Origin: Bacteroidota bacterium
GTDB taxonomy: Bacteria > Bacteroidota > Bacteroidia > Bacteroidales > Tannerellaceae
DNA: 64,000 nt
Reading direction: 5' to 3'
NCBI GenBank assembly: GCA_023429375.1
Contig: JAEYVY010000013.1
Location: 136,889 to 200,888, forward strand
Below the pieces are notes generated by a model. The model was not told the origin of the DNA. It did no database searches and worked only from the letters and a program-made list of their open reading frames with translations. This document shows, piece after piece, positions 57,447-64,000 of this stretch. The translations under genes and the position numbers were made by a program. How positions within the stretch are numbered: position 1 is the first letter of the stretch; each line of letters begins with the position of its first letter.

Positions 57447-58741
57447 GAGATTTCATTCAATACATCATTCGTTTCCTGTTGGGAGATCATATTCCGGGCG
57501 AATATATTACGGCTGTTGGCTATACTGACGATATCCGGCAGTTTAATAAATTCAGCATCGTTATCAAACCTTCCGGCTTTTTTGATACGTCTATGTACGG
57601 AAAGAAAGTATCTATTCCTACCCTCCCTCTTAAACAGATAGAAGACACCCCTCTCCTTTTTGGCGACCCTACAGAAGAAATGGTGGGTGACACACTGGTT
57701 TTACATGCGGACATAATAGCAAGTACCTATTTTCTGATTACGCGCTATGAAGAAATGATAAGGCGGGAAACACGTGACGAGCACGGTCGCTTTCCCGGAA
57801 AGGAATCGCTGCCTTACAAGGCTGGCTTCATTCATCGTCCCATTGTGGAAGAATACGGGCTTTACCTGAGAAATAAATTCCGCCAGTTGGGCATTAATCT
57901 GCCGAAAGAAAAACAGGGGGTGAAGCAGGTTTACTTAACACACGATATCGACTCTCCTTTTTATTGCCGAAGCTGGCGAAATGTGATGCGTGAGGTTTTC
58001 AGTGGCAGAAATATAATTGCTGCATTCAAAAACAAAGCGGATAAATTAGAAAACGACCCTTACTTCACTTTCCCCTGGATTTTTTCTGAAAACAAAAGAC
58101 TGGAAAAGGCGATTGGCAAAAATCGCTGTAAAACGATATGCTTCTTTAAGGCGGGAGGGAATACAGTGCAAGACAAACCTGTATACAACTTAACCAGCAA
58201 TGACATGAAACACCTGTTTGCCTTTTGCAATAAGCACCAAGCTGAAATAGGGCTACATAGCAGCTATCAGGCAGGCATTGAACCAGACTTGATCGTAAAA
58301 GAGAATAAACGCTTGGAGGCAGCTACAGGAAAGAAGATTAAAATGAACCGGCATCATTTCTTGGCAAACAGAGAACCGGAACATATGATTGCGCTTTTAA
58401 AGGCGGGCATCAATCAGGATTTCACCCTAGGATATGCCGATGTAGCCGGCTTTCGTTTAGGTACTTGCCGGGCGGTTCGCTGGATTAATCCTGTGACCCG
58501 CAAGTTAACCAGTCTTACGGTACATCCACTGACCATCATGGAATGTTCTTTAAGTGAAGAGAAATATATGGGACTATCGTACGATGAAGCCTTGTCGTAT
58601 GCTTACGGCCTGCTTGATCAAACAAAAAAACACAGTGGCGATTTGGTGCTTTTGTGGCATAACACAGTATTTTCTGCACAGCAACCGGGTTACCACAAAC
58701 AACTCTACAGCGACCTGATAACTAAATTAACGAACGAATGA
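57443..58741 (+). CDS. Polysaccharide deacetylase-like protein
   Basis: The N-terminal 150 residues form a domain often found before a NodB-like deacetylase in Bacteroidetes. The second part has the motif LTHDID (metal-binding Asp) and GLHSSYQAG (metal-binding His and Ser), followed by a barrel ending with VLLWHNTVFS. It may remove acetyl groups from GlcNAc or a related sugar in the surface polymer. Start and stop overlap both neighbours by 4 bp, so it is part of a coupled operon. Confidence 0.8.
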   Translation: MRDFIQYIIRFLLGDHIPGEYITAVGYTDDIRQFNKFSIVIKPSGFFDTSMYGKKVSIPTLPLKQIEDTPLLFGDPTEEMVGDTLVLHADIIASTYFLITRYEEMIRRETRDEHGRFPGKESLPYKAGFIHRPIVEEYGLYLRNKFRQLGINLPKEKQGVKQVYLTHDIDSPFYCRSWRNVMREVFSGRNIIAAFKNKADKLENDPYFTFPWIFSENKRLEKAIGKNRCKTICFFKAGGNTVQDKPVYNLTSNDMKHLFAFCNKHQAEIGLHSSYQAGIEPDLIVKENKRLEAATGKKIKMNRHHFLANREPEHMIALLKAGINQDFTLGYADVAGFRLGTCRAVRWINPVTRKLTSLTVHPLTIMECSLSEEKYMGLSYDEALSYAYGLLDQTKKHSGDLVLLWHNTVFSAQQPGYHKQLYSDLITKLTNE

Positions 58742-59817
58742 AGATTATAACTATTGTTGGAGCTCGTCCGCAGTTTATAAAAGCGGCCATGGTAAGCCGC
58801 GCAATACATGCTTATAATGAATCGCACAACAAAACGATTGAAGAACTATTAATCCATACCGGCCAGCATTACGATGAAGCCATGAGTCGCGTGTTCTTTG
58901 AAGAGATGAACATCCCTTCTCCTACCTGGCAACTCAATTGTGGAAATAGTTCGCATGGTGCCATGACGGGACGTATGCTCGAGGAGATTGAACAGATACT
59001 TTTAAGCGCTAAGCCGGATTATGTGTTGGTATATGGTGATACCAATTCGACTTTAGCCGGTGCTTTGGCTGCTACAAAATTACATATCCCCGTAGCTCAT
59101 GTGGAAGCCGGACTTCGTAGCTTCAACAAAGCCATGCCCGAAGAAATTAACCGCATATTGACCGATCATATTGCATCAAAGCTGTTCTGCCCTACGCATG
59201 GAGCAGTAGAGCACCTGAGAAAAGAAGGAATTACTGAAGGCGTTTCGCACGTGGGAGATGTGATGTATGATGCGGCCATCACCTTTGGTAAGATTGCTGA
59301 GCAAAAATCATCTATCATTCGTTCTCTTGGCTTAAAAGAAAAGTCTTTTAGATTATGTACCGTCCACCGTGCAGAGAATACAGACGATGCAGAAAGATTG
59401 ACGGGCATTTTGAGTGCACTGGATGAAATAGCCACTGCGGAGTGTCCGGTAATACTGCCGCTTCACCCGCGAACGAAGCTATGCATCGAAAGGCATGGAA
59501 TAGCGATTAGTAATCCTTATGTAAGAATAGTTCCTCCTGTTAGCTTCTTAGACATGATCCTATTGGAGAAATATGCACTGACCATACTTACAGACTCAGG
59601 AGGTATACAAAAAGAAGCCTATTTCCATAAGGCTCCTTGCATCACCTTGCGTAATGAAACGGAATGGGTAGAAACAGTCTCTGCAGGTTGGAACCAAATT
59701 GCCGGATATAAACGGGAAGATATTCTGAAGTGTTTGACAAACATGCCAGAAAAGCGCCAGGAGATATCGGATTATGGGATAGGTAATACATCGCAAAAGA
59801 TTGTAGAATTGCTATGA
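58738..59817 (+). CDS. wecB: UDP-N-acetylglucosamine 2-epimerase (non-hydrolysing)
   Basis: This enzyme interconverts UDP-GlcNAc and UDP-ManNAc. The motifs GARPQFIKAA, HTGQHYDEAMS, GDTNSTLAGALAA, HVEAGLRSF, MPEEINRILTDH and LTDSGGIQKEA are all present, and 359 residues is full length. It supplies ManNAc for a surface polysaccharide. The gene overlaps its neighbours by 4 bp on both sides. No ManNAcA dehydrogenase lies in the window, so the final sugar is not known. Confidence 0.95.
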   Translation: MKIITIVGARPQFIKAAMVSRAIHAYNESHNKTIEELLIHTGQHYDEAMSRVFFEEMNIPSPTWQLNCGNSSHGAMTGRMLEEIEQILLSAKPDYVLVYGDTNSTLAGALAATKLHIPVAHVEAGLRSFNKAMPEEINRILTDHIASKLFCPTHGAVEHLRKEGITEGVSHVGDVMYDAAITFGKIAEQKSSIIRSLGLKEKSFRLCTVHRAENTDDAERLTGILSALDEIATAECPVILPLHPRTKLCIERHGIAISNPYVRIVPPVSFLDMILLEKYALTILTDSGGIQKEAYFHKAPCITLRNETEWVETVSAGWNQIAGYKREDILKCLTNMPEKRQEISDYGIGNTSQKIVELL

Positions 59818-61058
59818 AGAAGGTACTCATCGTATGTGACTTATTTCCACCTGCATTTGGACCGCGAATGGGTTATCTAACCAAATATCTCAAAGCGTTT
59901 GGTTGGGAAGCCGTCGTAATTACGGAGCAATTGGAAGATCAGACTTTTGCATTCATGGCAAACGAATGCAGAGTTGAGTCAGTCAACTTTTATGAAAACA
60001 AAAAGTTTAGAAAACTAAGGTGGTTCTTTGTGTTTATGGGTGAGCTACTATTTAAATATAAAAACAGAAAACTATACCAGCTTGCACTAAACCTATTAAA
60101 GGAGGAGGATTTCGACCTGATATTGAGCAGCAGCTATCGTTCTTTTCCTCTATGGGCAGCAGCTAAAGCATCCAAAAAGAGCGGTTTGCCGCTTGTAATT
60201 GATATCAGAGATATCATAGAACAATATACAGGGAATGAATTTATCACCCAACCCATTCCGAATATTCCAGTCATAAAAGACTTAATCTGCTCTGTATTTA
60301 AACAAACAAGCCTTAAGGAACGAAACAATGCCTTGCGAGCAGCCGACCATCTGGTCACTGTTTCTCCATGGCACGTATCAGTGCTTAGCGCATACAACCC
60401 CAATACATCACTTATTTATAATGGCTATGATCCGGAGCTCTTCTATCCTGTTCATCAGAAGACTGATAAATTTATCATTTCCTATACAGGGAGACTACTT
60501 AGCTTAGCCATGCGTAATCCGGAACTCCTATTGAAGGCCATGAGGCGGTTGGCTGATGAAAACTTAATTTCAACCTCGGACTTTCGCGTGGAATGGTACG
60601 TTGACAGTGCTTCTGAACAAATACTCAAAGAGGTATGTGCTAAGTACAAGCTTTCAGACTTTATGGACTTTATGGGATATGTACCGGCATCGAAGATTCC
60701 TGAGGTATTGAATAAGAGTTCAATCTTATTGGCACTTACTAATAAAGCTGATGATAAAGGACCAAAAGGTGTGATGACCACCAAGTTTTTTGAGTTTCTG
60801 GCCGTAGAAAAGCCTATTCTCTGTGTCCGCAGCGATGAAGATTGCTTGGAACAAGTGATAAAGGATACAAACTCGGGACTAGCTGCCAGAAACGAACAAG
60901 AGGTGTATGAGTTTATTCTTCGGCTTTATCTCAATTGGAAGAAAACGGGACAGACTTCCATAAACATCGACAAAGAAAAAATACAGGCCTTCTCAAGAAA
61001 AGGGCAAGCCTTGCAATTTATTCGTATATTCGAATCTGTCATAGAAAAGCATAGTTGA
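59814..61058 (+). CDS. Glycosyltransferase family 4-like
   Basis: The first strand-loop (VLIVCDLFPPAFGPRMGYLTK) and the C-terminal half (FIISYTGRL and then GPKGVMTTKFFEFLAVEKPI with the donor-binding Glu) are typical of GT-B fold GT4 transferases. The 414-residue length is usual. The donor and acceptor cannot be told. It starts within the wecB stop (ATGA) and ends 3 bp before the next gene, so it is coupled with both. Confidence 0.88.
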   Translation: MKKVLIVCDLFPPAFGPRMGYLTKYLKAFGWEAVVITEQLEDQTFAFMANECRVESVNFYENKKFRKLRWFFVFMGELLFKYKNRKLYQLALNLLKEEDFDLILSSSYRSFPLWAAAKASKKSGLPLVIDIRDIIEQYTGNEFITQPIPNIPVIKDLICSVFKQTSLKERNNALRAADHLVTVSPWHVSVLSAYNPNTSLIYNGYDPELFYPVHQKTDKFIISYTGRLLSLAMRNPELLLKAMRRLADENLISTSDFRVEWYVDSASEQILKEVCAKYKLSDFMDFMGYVPASKIPEVLNKSSILLALTNKADDKGPKGVMTTKFFEFLAVEKPILCVRSDEDCLEQVIKDTNSGLAARNEQEVYEFILRLYLNWKKTGQTSINIDKEKIQAFSRKGQALQFIRIFESVIEKHS

Positions 61059-61061
61059 TAG

Positions 61062-62192
61062 ATGGACAAATACCTACATATCATATCGCTGAATATTCCC
61101 TGGCCGGCCAATTATGGTGGGGTAATCGACATATTTTACAAACTGAAGGCTCTACACAGACTCGGTGTCCGAATCATCCTGCATACATTTGAATACGAAC
61201 GCCCGCATGCGCCGGAATTGGAGAAATATTGCGAACAGGTCTATTATTATAAGAGAAAGACCGGCTTGATAACTAATCTCTCTGCTCTGCCCTACAATGT
61301 AGTGAGTCGGAAAAATCCGCTATTGTTGCAGCGTTTGCTCGAGAACAATTATCCCATCCTTTTCGAAGGACTACATTCTTGTTATTACTTGAGTGATAAA
61401 ATACTTCAGGATAGAGTGAAAATAGTACGGGCAAGTAATGTCGAACACGATTACTATTATTACCTGTATAAAGCAGAAAAGAATTGGGTTAAACGTACAT
61501 TCTTTTTGATTGAAAGCAAACGCTTCGCCTTGTTTGAACGGAATATCCGTTATGCCGACCTTGTCTTAGCCATTTCGGAGAATGACGAACGCTCTCTCAA
61601 ATCTCGTTTTCCGGCAGAAATGGTAAAATTGATTCCTGCTTTTCATGCGAACGAATCGATTACCTCACGCGAAGGGAGTTCTGATTTCATGCTTTATCAC
61701 GCAAAACTATCTGTTGTAGAGAATGAAAATGCGGCACTATTTTTAATTGAAAACGTCTTTAGCAAATTACCCTATACCTGCATCATCGCCGGGATGAATC
61801 CGTCGTCGGTATTGATAAATGCAGCAAAACCTTATTCAAACATTCGGATTGAAGCAAATCCCTCAAACGAAAAAATGAGCACATTAATCGAAGAAGCACA
61901 AATTCATGCTTTAGTAACGTTTCAAGACACTGGATTGAAGCTAAAGTTATTGAACAGCCTCTTTGCCGGTCGTCATGTGCTTGTTAATTCGCTCATGCTT
62001 GCAGGTAGTGGGTTGGATTCATTATGTCATCAGGCAGACACAGCGGAAGAAATGGTTTCGCAATGTAACAAGCTGATGCAAATTCCTTTTGATCAAGCAG
62101 AGATATCCAGAAGAAAAGAAAAGCTTTTCCCGACGTACGACAATAATTTCCAAGCCCAACGATTATTTGACATGATTTATGCAGACAATTGA
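61062..62192 (+). CDS. Glycosyltransferase (GT-B fold)
   Basis: The start (YLHIISLNIPWPANYGGVID) and the middle (ADLVLAISENDERSLKSRFP) look like a GT4-type enzyme. The C-terminal donor-site region is weaker (TGLKLKLLNSLFAGRHVLVN), with a Lys-Leu-Leu-Asn pattern in place of the usual Gly-rich and Glu motif. It is therefore a divergent member. It overlaps the next gene by 14 bp. Substrate is unknown. Confidence 0.82.
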   Translation: MDKYLHIISLNIPWPANYGGVIDIFYKLKALHRLGVRIILHTFEYERPHAPELEKYCEQVYYYKRKTGLITNLSALPYNVVSRKNPLLLQRLLENNYPILFEGLHSCYYLSDKILQDRVKIVRASNVEHDYYYYLYKAEKNWVKRTFFLIESKRFALFERNIRYADLVLAISENDERSLKSRFPAEMVKLIPAFHANESITSREGSSDFMLYHAKLSVVENENAALFLIENVFSKLPYTCIIAGMNPSSVLINAAKPYSNIRIEANPSNEKMSTLIEEAQIHALVTFQDTGLKLKLLNSLFAGRHVLVNSLMLAGSGLDSLCHQADTAEEMVSQCNKLMQIPFDQAEISRRKEKLFPTYDNNFQAQRLFDMIYADN

Positions 62193-63177
62193 CCTAAAAA
62201 CAATAAAATCCAAGCTATATAATCAAATTAAAGCAGTTGAGTTCGCTCAATTGCCTATTAGTGACTACAATAAAAACTACATTCAGAGGCTCCTTCCTGC
62301 CCTCTCTTATTATTTGGAAATCTATTGCCAGTGCATAAGATACGGACTGAGCAAAACAGATAAAAAGGCTGAAGATTTGATCTTGGTAGATTTTGGTGGA
62401 GGAAGCGGATTCTTAAGTATGCTGGCTAAAGAATCAGGTATCGGAAAGGTTATCTACATCGATTTAAATGAAAAGTCTGTAGAGACGGTAAAATGCTTGA
62501 GTAATGTTATTGAAACCGGACCCGATTATATCCTCCATGGAGATGCAGCAAAACTAGGTGAATGGTGTAAAAAAAATAATATAAAACCTGATTTACTGCT
62601 TTCAACGGATGTGATTGAGCATATCTACGACCTTTCTGTTTTCTTTAAGGAATTGATGGTTATAAACAATCAAATGCAAATGATTTTCACAACGGCATCG
62701 TCTCCTTATAATCCATACGTAAAAAGGCGTTTACGACGCTTAATGCAGGGTTGTGAGATTGGAGTGCTTGAACAGCCTAACTACTTCCAAAAAAGAGCTG
62801 ATTTCATTCGAAAATCGTTTCCTACACTTACTAATGAAGAGGTGAACGAGTGGATAGCACTTACGAGAGGTTTAGTCTACGATGACATACAGAAAGCCAT
62901 CTCTCAAAATACACGTCCAAAAATTACCGATAAGTATAACACATGTGATCCTGAAACAGGGAATTGGGCAGAACGAATATTACCCATTAAAGAGTATAGG
63001 AATTTAATGCGTGTTTATGACTTTAAAGTTGAAGTCAAGAAAGGTTTCTATAATGTAAAAAGGAACAGTAAATGGAAATCATTGCTCTTCACTTCCGCAA
63101 ATACATGTATTAGGTGCAGCGGTAAAGGAGGGTTAATTATTTCGCCATTTATATTTCTTTTATTCAGCCATAAGTGA
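62179..63177 (+). CDS. SAM-dependent methyltransferase of the glycan operon
   Basis: The SAM-binding motif I is clear (ILVDFGGGSGFLSMLA), followed by the acidic strand end VIYIDLNEKSVE and the STDVIEHIYDL region of class I methyltransferases. The C-terminal 150 residues are not recognised and end in a hydrophobic stretch (LIISPFIFLLFSH). It may cap or decorate the growing glycan. Its 3-prime end overlaps the convergent folK gene by 18 bp. Confidence 0.8.
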   Translation: MQTIDLKTIKSKLYNQIKAVEFAQLPISDYNKNYIQRLLPALSYYLEIYCQCIRYGLSKTDKKAEDLILVDFGGGSGFLSMLAKESGIGKVIYIDLNEKSVETVKCLSNVIETGPDYILHGDAAKLGEWCKKNNIKPDLLLSTDVIEHIYDLSVFFKELMVINNQMQMIFTTASSPYNPYVKRRLRRLMQGCEIGVLEQPNYFQKRADFIRKSFPTLTNEEVNEWIALTRGLVYDDIQKAISQNTRPKITDKYNTCDPETGNWAERILPIKEYRNLMRVYDFKVEVKKGFYNVKRNSKWKSLLFTSANTCIRCSGKGGLIISPFIFLLFSHK

Positions 63178-63543
63178 GCGGATGCCATTAACAACGTAAT
63201 CACGCTTCACATCTTCCTTTTTCAGCACTTGCTCGTTCCATTGAAGTAAGTCTATATCGATTGGAATACTTCCGATTAATTTGTCTGCCGGAGTTCTACC
63301 TATCACCTGTTCTATTAGCTTAAAACAAACAATAATTTCCTCTGGTCGGTCTGCTGTATAGGCAACAGCTACACGATTAAGAAAAGGAGTATTATAATTT
63401 GTCCCAACAGGTTCTGTATATACCGGTTCAGAGAATGCAATATGAGGGAAATAATCCCGTAATTCAGCTTCCGCAAGTTTCATATTCTCTTCCGCATTAC
63501 GATTAGATCCCAGAAGCATAATTATACGATTACTCTTATCCAT
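63160..63543 (-). CDS. folK: HPPK: 6-hydroxymethyl-dihydropterin pyrophosphokinase
   Basis: This enzyme transfers pyrophosphate from ATP to the pterin in folate synthesis. The motif LLGSNRNAEENM near the start and GRTPADKLIGSIPIDIDLL, with the metal-binding Asp pair, are typical. At 127 residues it is shorter than the E. coli form (159); the C-terminal part is trimmed but the active site is kept. A minus-strand TAATTTTG box (63572-63579) lies 28 bp before the ATG. It converges with the methyltransferase gene. Confidence 0.92.
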   Translation of the reverse strand: MDKSNRIIMLLGSNRNAEENMKLAEAELRDYFPHIAFSEPVYTEPVGTNYNTPFLNRVAVAYTADRPEEIIVCFKLIEQVIGRTPADKLIGSIPIDIDLLQWNEQVLKKEDVKRDYVVNGIRSLMAE

Positions 63544-63571
63544 ATCAACACAGTTTAAAACTACTACAGAA

Positions 63572-63579
63572 CAAAATTA
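63572..63579 (-). promoter_or_regulatory. Possible -7 box of folK
   Basis: TAATTTTG on the minus strand fully matches TAnnTTTG and lies 28 bp before the folK ATG. No -33 element was found at the right distance. Confidence 0.4.
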
Positions 63580-63882
63580 GCTTTAAAATTATAATCCTAA
63601 TTATTTATTAAACAATAAAACACCCCACAATAAATACTATGGGATAAGAAATGAAAACAATTCCCAAAACCTCTGTATATCATTTATAACGTTGGAAGTC
63701 ACTTCTAACGTTTATACAAAGCTAAAGAAAAAAACGGACAGACAAGACTTTCATTCAAAAATATTATGTCTGCCACAGTAATTGTATAAATAACAACAAG
63801 CTATACTACCAAAGATAGTCATAACGTATCTATTTACATCATTTCAAGAACCTTTTATAATGCAAAAGTCATAAAAACAGAA
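63580..63882. other. AT-rich gap between folK and the rRNA terminator
   Basis: No gene is seen. It contains one near-perfect inverted repeat (63684-63716) with AACGTTGGAAGT pairing with ACTTCTAACGTT across a single base. There is no T-run, so a protein-binding site is as likely as a transcript hairpin. Confidence 0.5.
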
Positions 63883-63911
63883 AAGCCGATTCAGAACTTC
63901 TGAACCGGCTT
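63883..63911 (-). terminator. Terminator of the rRNA operon
   Basis: Read on the minus strand, AAGCCGGTTCAG pairs with CTGAATCGGCTT (one G-U pair) and is followed by TTCTGTTTTT. It lies directly after the 5S rRNA 3-prime end. Confidence 0.88.
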
Positions 63912-63921
63912 CCTCTTCTTA

Positions 63922-64000
63922 AAACGGCGACTACCTACTCTCCCACTTGCGCAGTACCATCGGCGTGATTGGGCTTAACTTCTCTGTTCGGAATGGGAAG
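63922..64000 (-). rRNA. rrf: 5S ribosomal RNA (3-prime part, cut by the window edge)
   Basis: The minus strand reads the conserved 5S core: CTTCCCATTCCGAACAGAGA, then AAGCCC, CGCCGATGGTACTGC and GGGAGAGTAGGTAGTCGCCG at the 3-prime end. About 80 of 110-120 nt are present. The 23S and 16S genes should lie to the right, outside the window. Confidence 0.95.

Noticed and set aside
1..64000. tRNA genes
   Set aside because: No cloverleaf with a conserved T-loop and matching acceptor stem was found by eye in any intergenic gap.

Overview
The window reads as a chromosomal segment of a gut-type Bacteroidales bacterium, most like Bacteroides or Parabacteroides. The evidence is two SusC/SusD outer-membrane pairs, a one-protein hybrid two-component sensor, an ECF sigma/FecR pair, lipoproteins with short lipoboxes, lack of strong Shine-Dalgarno sequences, and repeated matches to the Bacteroidetes -7 box TAnnTTTG. 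Genus cannot be fixed from the sequence alone. Nearly all the DNA is coding; no tRNA, CRISPR array, insertion sequence or prophage was seen. The right edge enters a 5S rRNA gene on the minus strand, so an rRNA operon lies beyond the window.

Layout. 1-321: non-coding, with a hairpin repeat. 322-12.8 kb: mostly housekeeping (patatin lipase, cytoplasmic GH13 amylase, prs, guaA, a Skp/OmpH-like protein, hslR-like, pth, rplY/ctc) plus a TonB-dependent receptor/surface lipoprotein pair (6.6-10.6 kb). 12.5-20.6 kb: an RND tripartite efflux operon with a TetR regulator and a small PII-like protein, then a divergent AraC regulator and a YecH-like protein. 20.6-21.2 kb: second repeat cluster. 21.3-24.6 kb: a large single-gene Oar-like TonB-dependent receptor with its own promoter match and terminator. 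25-33.4 kb: ECF sigma, FecR anti-sigma, STN-SusC, SusD and a secreted metallophosphoesterase, all on the minus strand. 33.6-38.8 kb: S1/P1 nuclease, NPP-type phosphodiesterase, a PIF1-like helicase with TPRs, and an HU-like/SPOR protein. 39-53.3 kb: a polysaccharide-utilisation locus (HTCS, SusC, SusD, SusE-like, GH76, GH76, GH125) that indicates use of alpha-1,6-linked mannan. 53.3-53.7 kb: third repeat cluster. 53.7-56.4 kb: saccharopine-dehydrogenase-like enzyme, Bcp and RecA in a tight operon. 56.5-63.2 kb: a surface-glycan operon (FemAB-like transferase, polysaccharide deacetylase, WecB, two glycosyltransferases, methyltransferase). 63.2-64 kb: folK, then the rRNA terminator and the 5S gene.

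How the genes work together. The HTCS probably senses a mannan fragment in the periplasm and switches on the adjacent operon. The first GH76 (acidic residues after the lipid Cys, likely surface) would cut the backbone, SusCD would import fragments, and the second GH76 and GH125 would finish in the periplasm. In the other SusCD locus the STN domain of SusC probably signals through FecR to the ECF sigma factor. Its phosphoesterase, with the nearby nuclease and NPP enzyme, suggests scavenging of a phosphorylated substrate, although that is inference.

The least explained structure is a set of three non-coding clusters (about 0.13, 20.7 and 53.4 kb) of related long A/T-flanked hairpins around a CCCGAACG/CGTTCGGG core, surrounded by many near-palindromic decamers of the form CATCnnGATG.
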